Below, piece after piece: positions 27,365 to 36,440 of a stretch of 64,000 nt of DNA. How positions within the stretch are numbered: position 1 is the stretch's first letter; each line of letters begins with the position of its first letter. The position numbers and the translations under genes were made by a program. This DNA is from Herbiconiux sp. (lineage in GTDB: Bacteria; Actinomycetota; Actinomycetes; Actinomycetales; Microbacteriaceae): the NCBI RefSeq assembly GCF_004297105.1, contig NZ_SCVE01000012.1, positions 186,001 to 250,000 on the forward strand, written 5' to 3'. Under the pieces are notes generated by a model. The model saw nothing but the letters and a program-made list of their open reading frames with translations. It did not search any database and had not been told where the DNA came from.

Positions 27365-28438
27365 TCAGAGGCCCGAGTACGCGTGCAGGCCTTTGAAGAA
27401 CACGTTCACGATGCCGAAGTTGAACAGCACCGCGGCGAAGCCCACGATGGCCAGCCAGGCAGACCGCGACCCGCGCCAGCCCCGTGTGGCACGCGCGTGG
27501 ATGTAGCCCGCGTAGATGACCCAGATGATGAAGGTCCACACCTCTTTGGTGTCCCAGCCCCAGTACCGGCCCCACGCGCGCTCGGCCCAGATGGCGCCCG
27601 CGATGAGCGTGAACGTCCAGAACACGAAGCCGACGATGTTGACCCGGTAGGCGAGACGCTCGAGCGTCTCGGCATCCGGCAGGGTGCGGAGGAACCGCAG
27701 GCGCAGCGCCGAACCCAGCCGCCCGACCGCGTCGCCCTTGGTCTGCAGCAGCTGCACGATCGAGAGCGCACCACCGAGCGCGAAGAACGCCGTGCCGAGA
27801 CTCGCCACGAAGACGTGGATCACGAGCCAGGCCGACTGCAGTGCGGGAGGAAGCGGCGAAACGCTCACGTAGTAGTTGACGGTGGAGATACCGAGCAGGA
27901 TGAGCACCAGGCCGGTGACGAAGGTGCCCAGGAAGCGCAGGTCTTCGCGCAGCAGCACCACCAGGAACACGGCCACGATCAGCAGCGTGCCCGTGATCGA
28001 GAACTCGTACATGTTGGCCCACGGCACCCGCGCGGCGGCGATGCCGCGCAGCACCACGCCGACGAGCTGGATCACCCAGGCCAGGATCGTGAACGACACC
28101 CCGAGGCGCAGCGCGATCGAGCGCTTGCCGGAGGCGTCACGCCCGTCGAGCGACACGAGGCTCGCGTCATCGGCGGGCGTGCCGGGAGCGCCGGATCCGA
28201 AGCCACCGACGGGGGTCGAGACCGACGACGAACCGGAGGCCGTGGCGGGCGCCGACGCCGAGACCGGCACCGGGACATCAGCGGCGACGACGTCGTCCGC
28301 GAGAGCCACGCTGGTCGCCTTCTTCACCGTCGACGACCGGCGCGCCAGATCCAGTGCGAACGCGATGAACGCGAGCGCGTACACGGCCATGGCCGAGTAG
28401 ATGAGGATGATCGAGATCTCGTCGAGGGTTTGCGTCAC
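27365..28438 (-). CDS. ccsB: Cytochrome c biogenesis protein CcsB/ResC
   Basis: A 357-residue multi-TM heme-handling protein of the system II cytochrome c maturation complex. The heme-binding motif WGWDTKEVWTFIIWVIYAGYIH lies in the last third, with conserved His in ANMYEFSI and IHVFVASL regions. An Ala/Ser/Thr-rich segment (about 45-85) follows TM1. GTG 28438 has TAGGCT at -12 to -7, which overlaps the resB stop. Works with ResB as heme exporter and ligase. Confidence 0.93.
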   Translation of the reverse strand: MTQTLDEISIILIYSAMAVYALAFIAFALDLARRSSTVKKATSVALADDVVAADVPVPVSASAPATASGSSSVSTPVGGFGSGAPGTPADDASLVSLDGRDASGKRSIALRLGVSFTILAWVIQLVGVVLRGIAAARVPWANMYEFSITGTLLIVAVFLVVLLREDLRFLGTFVTGLVLILLGISTVNYYVSVSPLPPALQSAWLVIHVFVASLGTAFFALGGALSIVQLLQTKGDAVGRLGSALRLRFLRTLPDAETLERLAYRVNIVGFVFWTFTLIAGAIWAERAWGRYWGWDTKEVWTFIIWVIYAGYIHARATRGWRGSRSAWLAIVGFAAVLFNFGIVNVFFKGLHAYSGL

Positions 28439-28444
28439 GGATAG

Positions 28445-28450
28445 AGCCTA
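28445..28450 (-). promoter_or_regulatory. -10 box of ccsB formed on the resB stop codon
   Basis: Minus-strand TAGGCT is exactly at -12 to -7 from the ccsB GTG. Its TAG (28448-28450) is the resB stop codon. ccsB may therefore also be expressed as a leaderless mRNA from inside the operon. Confidence 0.5.
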
Positions 28451-30103
28451 AGCCTTGGGATCGGGTGAGAACGAGGTGGAATGCTTGTCGGCCAGCGCGG
28501 TCACAGCTTCGACGAGTCGCGGGTCGTCGCCCCGTGCGAGCCCCGCGTACTCCACGTGCACCGAGCCGTCTCCGCGGTCGGTCGCCTTCACCCAGAGCCG
28601 CCGGCGCGGAATGAAGAGCGAGGTCAACAGCCCCGCGAGCACCAGGATCGCGAACGTGAGCACCCAGAGCTGCGTGGCGTCGTGATGGATGTCGAACGAC
28701 GCGAAGCGCTTCACCCCATCCAGCGACACCGTGCCGAGGCCGTTCGGCAGCTCCATGGACTCCCCCGGCTTGAGCTCGATCGACTTCACCCCGGTCGACC
28801 CGCCTGTCAGCTGCGTCATCGAGTCGGTGTTCAGCGAGTACACGGATGCGGGCACCCCGCCGTCGAGGCCCAGATCACCCTCGTACACGTTGAGCGTGAG
28901 CACCGGGTACTGCAGATCGGGGAAGGAGGAGTAGTAGGCCCCTGTCGACGACTGCGCCTGCGTGGGGTAGAAGAAGCCGATCATTCCCAGCTGCTCGTCG
29001 AGGCCATCCGGAACCTTCACCACACCGAGCGAGGTGAGGCTCGCATCCTGCGGCAGGAAAGGCACCGAATCGGTGAAGACCACGTTGCCGTCGTTGTCGC
29101 GCACCGTGATGGTGGGGGCGTAGCCGTTGCCGAGGAGGTAGACGTCGGTGCCGCCGATCTTCAGTGGGCTGTTCACCTTGATCGACTCGGACGACGTGGT
29201 GCCCGATTCATCCGTGGTGGTCACCTTGGCCTCGTAGTCGAGGGGCTGGCCGAAGGCCTTGAGAGACTGCGTCTCGTAGGTGGCGCTGAACGAGTCGAGC
29301 GAGAGGGTGTAGCGCGAGAGCTGGCTGTCGGTGAAGAAGCGGCCCGGGTTGAAGGAGTCGTAGGCGAGCAGCGTGTTGACGAACGTCTGCCCCTCGACCA
29401 CGACGCGCTGGCCCTGGTAGCCGAACCCGCCACCGATTCCCACGGTGATCAGGATGCCGACGAGCGCCGAGTGGAACACCAGGTTGCCGGTCTCGCGCAT
29501 GTACCCGCGCTCGGCCGACACCGACACCGTCTCGGCTCCGGTCGCGCGGTCGACGCCCGTGAACACGACCGTGCGGTAGCGCTGCCGCTTCAGCAGCGTG
29601 CGGGCCGAATCGACGACGGATGCGGCGGTCGCTCCGCTCTCGGCGGCTGCGATGTCGCGCGTGGTGAAGCCCGCGAGCCGCGACAGCCTGGCCGGGGTGC
29701 GCGGCGGCTTCGCCCGCAGCGCGTCGAAGTGGTGCTTCGTGCGCGGGACGACGCAGCCGATCAGCGAGACGAAGAGCAGCAGGTAGATGGCCGAGAACCA
29801 CACCGACGTGTAGACGTCGAAGGCCTGCACCTTGTCGAGGATCGGCGCCAGATCGGGGTTGTCGACGAAGTACTGGGTGACACCGTTCGGGTCGGCGGCG
29901 CGCTGCGGCACGAGCGAGCCCGGAACCGCCGCGAGGGCGAGCAGGAGCAGCAGGAAGAGCGCCGTGCGCATGCTCGTGAGCTGCCGCCAGAACCAGCGCA
30001 GCCAGCCCACGGGGCCGAGCTTGGGGCTGACGATGTCGTCGGAGTCGCCGCCCTTCGCGGGCGCCGGTTCGGCGGAGTCGTAATGATCAGATGGACGGGA
30101 CAA
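28448..30103 (-). CDS. resB: Cytochrome c biogenesis protein ResB
   Basis: A 551-residue membrane protein with three N-terminal TM segments (LTSMRTALFLLLLLALAAVP at the first), a large extracytoplasmic domain, and a last TM (WVLTFAILVLAGLLTSLFIP) before a cytoplasmic tail. With CcsB it forms the system II holocytochrome c synthetase. Its first 17 bases overlap the end of ccdA, and ccsB starts nine bases after its stop, so ccdA-resB-ccsB form one operon. Confidence 0.93.
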   Translation of the reverse strand: MSRPSDHYDSAEPAPAKGGDSDDIVSPKLGPVGWLRWFWRQLTSMRTALFLLLLLALAAVPGSLVPQRAADPNGVTQYFVDNPDLAPILDKVQAFDVYTSVWFSAIYLLLFVSLIGCVVPRTKHHFDALRAKPPRTPARLSRLAGFTTRDIAAAESGATAASVVDSARTLLKRQRYRTVVFTGVDRATGAETVSVSAERGYMRETGNLVFHSALVGILITVGIGGGFGYQGQRVVVEGQTFVNTLLAYDSFNPGRFFTDSQLSRYTLSLDSFSATYETQSLKAFGQPLDYEAKVTTTDESGTTSSESIKVNSPLKIGGTDVYLLGNGYAPTITVRDNDGNVVFTDSVPFLPQDASLTSLGVVKVPDGLDEQLGMIGFFYPTQAQSSTGAYYSSFPDLQYPVLTLNVYEGDLGLDGGVPASVYSLNTDSMTQLTGGSTGVKSIELKPGESMELPNGLGTVSLDGVKRFASFDIHHDATQLWVLTFAILVLAGLLTSLFIPRRRLWVKATDRGDGSVHVEYAGLARGDDPRLVEAVTALADKHSTSFSPDPKA

Positions 30104-30884
30104 AACCGGAGATCACCGCCTGGAGTTCGTAGATCCAGATGGTCCAGAGACCCGAGACCATGAGGATGCCGATGGCCACCAGCAGTGCGCCGCCGACGAT
30201 GTTGATCACGCGGATGTGCCGCTTGAGGAACGAGACCGAGCTCGTCACCCAGTCGAGACCGAGGGCCACGAGCAGGAACGGGACTCCGAGGCCGATGCAG
30301 TAGAAGAGGCCGAGCAGCACCCCGCTCCACGCCGACCCGCCGCTGAGGCTGAGCGCCTGGATCGCTCCGAGCGTCGGGCCGATGCAGGGAGTCCAGCCGA
30401 GGCCGAACACGATGCCGAGGATAGGGGCGCCGGCGAGGCCGGTGGCGGGCCGCCAGCTCGGCTTGAACGTGCGCTGCAGAAAGCTGAACTGGCCGATGAA
30501 GACGAGGCCCAGAGCGATCACCACCACGCCCATGATGCGGGTGATCACGTCCTGCCAGACCACGAGCCAGGTGCCCAGCACGCCGAACACAGCGGAGTAG
30601 GCGAGGAAGATCGCCGAGAAGCCGAGGATGAAGAGGGCGACGCCGAGCAGCATCCGCCGACGGGCCGCCTTGCGGCCGGCCGCGTCGGTGTCGCCATCCG
30701 CTCCCGCCGCGGCGGTTCCGGTGACGCGCCCCGCTTCGGAGATGCCCCCCACGTAGGCGAGGTAGCCCGGCACGAGTGGCAGCACACACGGCGACGCGAA
30801 GGACACGAGGCCCGCCAGCAGGGCGATCGGGATGGCCAGCAGCAGCTGACCGCTCAGCACGATCTCGGCGAAGGGGTTGCCCAT
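30087..30884 (-). CDS. ccdA: Cytochrome c biogenesis protein CcdA
   Basis: A 265-residue, six-TM thiol-reductant transporter carrying electrons across the membrane to keep apocytochrome c cysteines reduced. The paired reactive cysteines lie in VSFASPCVLPLVPGYLAYVGG (TM1) and FGLGWTPCIGPTLG (TM4). The loop after TM1 carries a 20-residue Ala/Gly/Asp-rich insert. It lies three bases after the thioredoxin-like gene, its likely periplasmic-side partner. Confidence 0.94.
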   Translation of the reverse strand: MGNPFAEIVLSGQLLLAIPIALLAGLVSFASPCVLPLVPGYLAYVGGISEAGRVTGTAAAGADGDTDAAGRKAARRRMLLGVALFILGFSAIFLAYSAVFGVLGTWLVVWQDVITRIMGVVVIALGLVFIGQFSFLQRTFKPSWRPATGLAGAPILGIVFGLGWTPCIGPTLGAIQALSLSGGSAWSGVLLGLFYCIGLGVPFLLVALGLDWVTSSVSFLKRHIRVINIVGGALLVAIGILMVSGLWTIWIYELQAVISGFVPSI

Positions 30885-30887
30885 GCC

Positions 30888-31484
30888 TCAGCCCGCTAGG
30901 TTCGACGTGATGAGGGTGTCGAGGATCGACGCCTCGCTCACCCGGCCCAGGATGCGCGCGGCCACTCGGCCCTGCGTGTCGAGCACGAGGGTGGTGGGCA
31001 CCGCGTTGGGGGCCACCGTGCCGGAGAAGGCGAACTGCAGGGCGCCATCCGTGTCGACGATCGAGGGATAGGTGATGCCGTAGTTCTTCTCGAACGAGAG
31101 GGCCGTGTCGGCCTGATCGCGCACGTTCACACCGAGGAACGAGACATCCGCACCCTGGTGCTCCGTGTTGAGCTGCTCGAGAAGAGGGGCCTCGGCGCGG
31201 CAGGGCGCGCATCCGGCGTACCAGAAGTTGAGAACGAGAACCTTGCCGGCGTAGTCGCTCGACGAGATCGTGTTGCCCTCGACGTCGGTGCCCTCGAACT
31301 GCACGGGAGCGCCGCGATCGGCCTCAGCGACCTCGGTGACGGTGCCGTCACCCGAGATGTAGCCCTTGTTGTCGCCATTGAGGTACTGCTGGGCGAGCGG
31401 GTCGCTGGTGCACGCTGCCAGGAGCAGGGTGGCTCCGACGGCGGCGACCGCAACGGCGGCCCGGAGTGTGCGGGGAAGCTTCAC
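30888..31484 (-). CDS. TlpA/ResA-like thioredoxin lipoprotein
   Basis: A 198-residue exported thiol-disulfide protein. Signal peptide with lipobox LLAAC (Cys25), then a thioredoxin fold with active site WYAGCAPCRAEAPLLEQL and the cis-Pro region PTTLVLDTQGRV. It most likely takes electrons from CcdA and reduces the CXXCH cysteines of apocytochrome c (CcsX/ResA role). GTG start overlaps the phosphatase stop (GTGA). Confidence 0.92.
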   Translation of the reverse strand: MKLPRTLRAAVAVAAVGATLLLAACTSDPLAQQYLNGDNKGYISGDGTVTEVAEADRGAPVQFEGTDVEGNTISSSDYAGKVLVLNFWYAGCAPCRAEAPLLEQLNTEHQGADVSFLGVNVRDQADTALSFEKNYGITYPSIVDTDGALQFAFSGTVAPNAVPTTLVLDTQGRVAARILGRVSEASILDTLITSNLAG

Positions 31485-32125
31485 ACCGCCCCCACGTCGG
31501 TGGCGCCGGCGGCGAGAGCCGCGGCCGGGTCGGTGTAGCCGACCTCGACGAAGCGGTCACCCCGACGCTCGAAGGTGGTGATGCTGGAGAGAGCGCACCG
31601 GCGCTTGCGCGGGTCGTGCGGGAGCGACTCTCCCATGATCGTGCGGTGAGCGATCCAGATCGGCGACTGGTGGCTGACCATCACGACGTCGCCCTCGTCG
31701 ACGGAGGCGTGTGCATCCGTCATCGCCGCCATCATGCGGGTGGAGAGACTCGTGAACGACTCGCCCCACGACGGGCGCCACGGGTTGTAGAAGAAGCGCC
31801 ACATGCGCGGATCGCGGAGCGCGCCGCCTGGGCCCGACATCTTTCGGCCCTCGAACGCGTTCGTGGGCTCGATGATGCGCTCCTCGATGCGAGGCTCGAG
31901 GCCGAGGCCGGCCGCGATCGGCTCGCCCGATTCGCGGGCCCGCTGCAGGGGCGAGGTGTAGAGGCGCGAGATGCGGCGATCGCGGGCGATCAGGTCGTCA
32001 GCGGCCGCCTGTGCCATCGCCCGACCGAGGTCGGAGAGGTGGAACCCGGGGATGCGGCCGTAGAGCACTCCATCGGGGTTGAAGACCTCGCCGTGACGGA
32101 CGAGGTGGATCTGATCGGCGGGCAC
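31481..32125 (-). CDS. Histidine phosphatase family protein
   Basis: A 214-residue phosphoglycerate-mutase-like phosphatase. The phospho-histidine motif is LVRHGEVFNP (residues 8-17), the second Arg is in LYTSPLQRARESGE, and the late His is in VMVSHQSPIW. The substrate is unknown. GTG 32125 has TAGACT at -13 to -8. First gene of the phosphatase-resA-ccdA-resB-ccsB operon, a layout seen in many actinobacteria. Confidence 0.88.
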   Translation of the reverse strand: MPADQIHLVRHGEVFNPDGVLYGRIPGFHLSDLGRAMAQAAADDLIARDRRISRLYTSPLQRARESGEPIAAGLGLEPRIEERIIEPTNAFEGRKMSGPGGALRDPRMWRFFYNPWRPSWGESFTSLSTRMMAAMTDAHASVDEGDVVMVSHQSPIWIAHRTIMGESLPHDPRKRRCALSSITTFERRGDRFVEVGYTDPAAALAAGATDVGAV

Positions 32126-32189
32126 GCTCTCCAGTCTACGAGCGGTGTTGCCGTGTATCCGCCGAGAGCGGCGTTCGTGAAGCTGAACT

Positions 32190-32226
32190 ACATCGGATGT
32201 GTAGAACTATGCGATTGTGCTGCACA
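32190..32226. promoter_or_regulatory. Two short palindromes upstream of a small ORF
   Basis: ACATCGGATGT (32190-32200) and TGTGCTGCACA (32216-32226) are perfect 11-bp palindromes in the 139-bp gap before the small membrane peptide gene. They look like operator half-sites, but no regulator is assigned. Confidence 0.35.
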
Positions 32227-32264
32227 GTGAACGCTGGTGGAATAGAGGTCAGAAAGGCTTACTC

Positions 32265-32378
32265 ATGACCATCATCACGCTCTCCGTTTTCGCTCTCCTC
32301 GCCGCCGCCGGCGTCATCGCCACCATCCGCACCGTGCGGGTCGACGGCTACCGCGCCGTGCCCAGCAGCCGCGCCTGA
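32265..32378 (+). CDS. Small single-TM membrane peptide
   Basis: A 37-residue ORF: one hydrophobic helix (TIITLSVFALLAAAGVIATI) then the basic tail RTVRVDGYRAVPSSRA. ATG 32265 has AGAAAGG nine bases upstream, and codons are GC-rich at third positions. Function unknown. I believe similar peptides occur in related Micrococcales, but that is memory, not a search. Confidence 0.6.
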   Translation: MTIITLSVFALLAAAGVIATIRTVRVDGYRAVPSSRA

Positions 32379-32410
32379 TCCGGCGCCCCGCGCTGCCGTT
32401 CCGCCACGGG

Positions 32411-32416
32411 TAGACT
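32411..32416 (+). promoter_or_regulatory. -10 box of aspS
   Basis: TAGACT predicts transcription start near 32423, downstream of the ATG at 32419. That makes GTG 32425 the likely aspS start. Confidence 0.55.
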
Positions 32417-32424
32417 CAATGCCC

Positions 32425-33744
<1,320 letters not shown>

Positions 33745-33759
33745 CCGTGTAACTACGCG

Positions 33760-33803
33760 AAAAAGGAGGACCGACGCCGTATAGGGCGTCGGTCCTCCTT
33801 TTT
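33760..33803. terminator. Bidirectional rho-independent terminator
   Basis: Arms 33760-33778 and 33785-33803 (19 bp, starting AAAAAGGAGGACC) pair around a 6-nt loop, with A5 on one side and T5 on the other. It lies between convergent aspS and the acetyltransferase gene. Confidence 0.92.
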
Positions 33804-33810
33804 CCCGTAC

Positions 33811-34356
33811 TTACACCGGTCGATCGATCACGAACCGCACATGCGGCCGCAACCGCGACGCCTCAGGCACGCGCGGATGCTCGAAAGACTCGATCTCGCG
33901 CATGCCGATGCGCCGCATCACGGCTTGCGACCGCACGTTGAGCACGGCGGTGATCGAACTCACCTCCGCCAACCCGAGCGTGCCGAACGCGGAGTCGAGC
34001 GCGGCCCGCGCCGCCTCCGTGGCGTAGCCGGCGCCCCAGAACGGGCGCGCCAGCCGCCAGCCGACCTCGACCCCGCCGGTCGGCCCGACTCCCTCCGGCA
34101 GCGGCGCAAGCCCGGTGAACCCGATGAACTCGCCGGTCGCCCGCAGCTCGAGCGCCCACAGGCCGAAGCCACGAGTCTCGAAGCCGCCGTCGGCCCGCGC
34201 CGCGAGCGCGTCACTCTGCACCCGCGTCAGGGGCGCCGGAAAGAACTCCATCACCTCGGCGTCGGCGTTCATCGCCGCAAACGGCTCGAGGTCGAGCTCC
34301 CGCCACCGCCGCAGCACCAGCCGCTCGGTCTCGAGCTGAGGGCCGCGTGGGGTCAC
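33811..34356 (-). CDS. GNAT family N-acetyltransferase
   Basis: A 181-residue acetyltransferase of the RimJ/RimL group: LETERLVLRRWRELDLEPF at the start, the acetyl-CoA motif region VGWRLARPFWGAGYATEAARAALD, then SITAVLNVRSQAVMRRIGM. The substrate is unknown. GTG 34356 overlaps the stop of the upstream gene (GTGA), which fixes the start; the longer open frame is read over the neighbours. Confidence 0.87.
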   Translation of the reverse strand: MTPRGPQLETERLVLRRWRELDLEPFAAMNADAEVMEFFPAPLTRVQSDALAARADGGFETRGFGLWALELRATGEFIGFTGLAPLPEGVGPTGGVEVGWRLARPFWGAGYATEAARAALDSAFGTLGLAEVSSITAVLNVRSQAVMRRIGMREIESFEHPRVPEASRLRPHVRFVIDRPV

Positions 34357-34652
34357 AACTCGAAGTCGACCGCGACCCGCCCCGAGACGAGCGCCTTGAT
34401 CTGCGGCACCACCTCGAGGTGCGCCGGATGCGACTGGTAGGCCTCGAGGCCCTCGAGCGACTCGAAGTCGGCCACGAGCGCCACGTCCCAGTTCGATTCG
34501 AAGTACGCCCTGTTCGGCCCCACGGTCAGCGCCGAGATCGACGGCACCACGCCGACGAGCGACTGCAGCAGCCCGCTGATCGTGGCCGCATCCGCCGCCT
34601 TCTGCTCCTGCTCGGTGGCGGCCAGCTTCCATGCGACGACGTGACGGATCAT
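34353..34652 (-). CDS. Dabb (stress-responsive alpha/beta barrel) domain protein
   Basis: A 99-residue single-domain protein: MIRHVVAWKLAA opening strand, WDVALVADFESLEGLEAYQSHPAHLEVV as the conserved Dabb core. Such dimeric ferredoxin-like barrels include enzymes and stress proteins; no specific role is visible. It overlaps the glutaredoxin-like gene (ATGA) and the acetyltransferase gene (GTGA), forming a three-gene operon. Confidence 0.85.
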   Translation of the reverse strand: MIRHVVAWKLAATEQEQKAADAATISGLLQSLVGVVPSISALTVGPNRAYFESNWDVALVADFESLEGLEAYQSHPAHLEVVPQIKALVSGRVAVDFEL

Positions 34653-34927
34653 TCGGATGCCTCCAACAGGGCTCGACGAAGACGAGCCGGATCGACCCGC
34701 CAGATCGTGTGCACACGCCCGTCGATCATCACCACGGGTATCTCCTCCGCGAACTCGTCCATGAGCGCCGGGTTGTCGAGGATCGACAGCTCGGTCACCG
34801 TCACCTCGGGAGCCGAGACCGACGAGTCGGCCGCGAGATCGTCGAGCACGCCGCGCACCACGACCCGCGCGTCTTCACACAGGTGACAGTCGGGTTTGCC
34901 GATGAACGTGAGGGAGACGGATGCCAC
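34649..34927 (-). CDS. Glutaredoxin-like (DUF836) protein
   Basis: A 92-residue thioredoxin-fold protein with the active site GKPDCHLCEDA (CxxC) near residues 10-20 and the cis-Pro EEIPVVMIDGRVH. It probably acts as a small thiol-disulfide oxidoreductase. GTG 34927 has TATGCT exactly at -12 to -7, so the operon starts here as a leaderless mRNA. The longer open frame upstream is not needed. Confidence 0.88.
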   Translation of the reverse strand: MASVSLTFIGKPDCHLCEDARVVVRGVLDDLAADSSVSAPEVTVTELSILDNPALMDEFAEEIPVVMIDGRVHTIWRVDPARLRRALLEASE

Positions 34928-34959
34928 ACCCCAAGCATACCGAGCGGCGCCGTGACCGG

Positions 34960-35274
34960 TCACAGCACGAAGTCGGGCTTGATCGCCCACGACGTCGCCG
35001 CCTCCAGGGCGGCGAGCAGCGCGAGCGCACTCATCGCCGCGTGATCCTGGCTGAGCGTCGAGTAGACGTCGAGCGCCAACGGCGGCGGTTCGCCGAACTT
35101 GGGGATCTCGATCTCGACGCGCGCGCCGCCCTCGAGCTCGATGAACGGATGCACCGATCCCGCACCTGAGATCGGCCGGTCGACCGCGAGGGCCACGATC
35201 GCGAGCGCGTCGAGCTTGGTCACCGCGACTTGGATGATCAGGGTGCAGCAGTATTCGGAGTCTGAAGACGTCAT
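34960..35274 (-). CDS. Hypothetical protein
   Basis: A 104-residue protein I do not recognise. Seen: adjacent cysteines near the start (SEYCCTLI), a predicted alpha/beta composition, no signal peptide or TM segment, and a hydrophobic C-terminus ATSWAIKPDFVL. ATG 35274 has no clear Shine-Dalgarno or -10 box. It lies between a strong terminator and the glutaredoxin gene, so it is probably transcribed alone. Codon use matches the neighbours. Confidence 0.6.
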   Translation of the reverse strand: MTSSDSEYCCTLIIQVAVTKLDALAIVALAVDRPISGAGSVHPFIELEGGARVEIEIPKFGEPPPLALDVYSTLSQDHAAMSALALLAALEAATSWAIKPDFVL

Positions 35275-35298
35275 ATCGTTTTACGCTCTGTGCCTATT

Positions 35299-35349
35299 TT
35301 TTTGCGTGCGCAAGCGCACGCAAAAAGCGCCAGACCGAAGCCTGACGCT
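35299..35349 (-). terminator. Two stacked terminators after the bS22-like gene
   Basis: First hairpin: 35326-35333 pairs with 35342-35349 (8 bp, one G-U) and is followed on the minus strand by T4. Second: arms 35299-35310 and 35315-35326 (TTTTTGCGTGCG and its complement) around CAAG, flanked by T and A runs, so it works both ways. Confidence 0.8.
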
Positions 35350-35384
35350 CTGCTCGCGAAGTGCAGCGAGACGAAAGTCTCGTG

Positions 35385-35483
35385 CTACTTCTTGTTGCGA
35401 CGCTGGTGGCGGGTCTTGCGAAGCAGCTTGCGGTGCTTCTTCTTCGCCATGCGCTTGCGACGCTTCTTGATTACGGAACCCAC
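35385..35483 (-). CDS. AURKAIP1/COX24-domain ribosomal protein bS22
   Basis: A 32-residue, extremely basic ORF: GSVIKKRRKRMAKKKHRK then LLRKTRHQRRNKK. This is the actinobacterial AURKAIP1/COX24-domain protein, seen in mycobacterial 30S ribosomes as bS22 at the decoding-centre side (family knowledge). GTG 35483 has TGAGG five bases upstream. It is followed by two terminators and preceded by the HTH gene, the same pairing as Rv0500A-Rv0500B of Mycobacterium tuberculosis. Confidence 0.9.
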   Translation of the reverse strand: MGSVIKKRRKRMAKKKHRKLLRKTRHQRRNKK

Positions 35484-35566
35484 AGAGACCTCACACGTAT
35501 TGGAAGTGACCGCGCCGTTCGGCGGTCAGGGGCTGAAACAGCCTCGCAGAAGTGTAGCAGTCTGCG

Positions 35567-35773
35567 CTAGGCAGTATCTGCGGCGCTGTCGGCGATGTGG
35601 TTGGTGAGCGCATGCGCCACCGCTGATTCGGGCACGCGGAACGAGCGACCGAAGCGGATGGCGGGGAGTTCACCCGAGTGCACGAGGCGGTAGACCGTCA
35701 TCTTCGAGACGCGCATCATCTCCGCGACCTCGGCGACGGTGAGGAACCGCACGTCATCGAGGTCTTGAGCCAT
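35567..35773 (-). CDS. Excisionase/BldC-like helix-turn-helix protein
   Basis: A 68-residue single-domain DNA-binding protein: FLTVAEVAEMMRVSKMTVYRLVHSGELPAIRFGRSFRVPESAV is a MerR/excisionase-type winged helix. It belongs to the chromosomal regulators conserved next to bS22 in actinobacteria, not to a mobile element, since no integrase is near. ATG 35773 has TAGTGT at -12 to -7 (leaderless). Confidence 0.88.
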   Translation of the reverse strand: MAQDLDDVRFLTVAEVAEMMRVSKMTVYRLVHSGELPAIRFGRSFRVPESAVAHALTNHIADSAADTA

Positions 35774-35858
35774 GGCGAAACACTAGCGTCATAGGCGTCG
35801 CACATACAAGACGCGTCACTCACGTCACATCTGCCCCAGGCCGGGCGAGCACGGAGGG

Positions 35859-36320
35859 TCAGCGACGGAGCTTCGACACCAGGTCTTCGGTGACCGACTT
35901 CACCGCGTGCGAGGTGGCCGCCGCGCGACGGCCGACATTGGCTCCGAAGGTGGAGGCGGCCGACTTCACGGCGTCGGAGGCGTTCTCCCACAGCTCGTCT
36001 TCTTCGGTGGAGTCGAAGTCGGCGGAGAGGAAGGGGATGATCCAGTCCTCCACGTCTTCGAGGGGGGTCACGTCGATCTTGTAGAAGCGGTGCTGGCCCT
36101 CTTCGCGCACCACCACGAGCCCCGCATCGCGCAGCACCTTGAGGTGCTTCGACACCGTGGGCTGACTCAGTTCGAGCTGGGAGACGAGCTCGGAGACACT
36201 GAATTCCCCTTCGCCCGCTCCGGATGCGCTGGCCTGGTCGGCGGCCACGTAGCGCTCGAGCAGCAACGACAGGAGCTGACGCCTCGTGGGGTCAGCAATC
36301 ACTGAGAAGATGTCGGCCAT
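35859..36320 (-). CDS. ArsR-family winged-helix regulator
   Basis: A 153-residue regulator: DIFSVIADPTRRQLLSLLLE, then FSVSELVSQLELSQPTVSKHLKVLRDAGLV and a wing ending RFYKID (residues about 3-85). The C-terminal 65 residues are acidic then Ala/Lys rich (SDAVKSAASTFGANVGRR). No metal-binding ELCVCDL motif, so it is probably not a metal sensor. ATG 36320 has TAGCCT at -12 to -7. Divergent from ktrB. Confidence 0.88.
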   Translation of the reverse strand: MADIFSVIADPTRRQLLSLLLERYVAADQASASGAGEGEFSVSELVSQLELSQPTVSKHLKVLRDAGLVVVREEGQHRFYKIDVTPLEDVEDWIIPFLSADFDSTEEDELWENASDAVKSAASTFGANVGRRAAATSHAVKSVTEDLVSKLRR

Positions 36321-36440
36321 GCGACAAGGCTAGTGGGGAAGACCTGCAAAAGTGCCACCTTCGACGAGCGTGTAACCCCCGGTAGCATTGCAGCGTTCGC
36401 GGAGGGTCGCCCGGACGCCTGCCTGATGCGAGGATGAGAG

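Noticed and set aside
27224..28444. Plus-strand ORF of 406 residues
   Set aside because: Antisense shadow of ccsB with Asp/Glu/His/Arg-rich composition typical of GC-rich antisense frames.
35567..35773. Phage or integrative-element excisionase
   Set aside because: No integrase, att repeats or phage genes nearby; the gene neighbourhood is a conserved chromosomal one.
36321..36440. c-di-AMP (ydaO) riboswitch upstream of ktrB
   Set aside because: The gap is only 120 bp and I could not recognise the conserved core.
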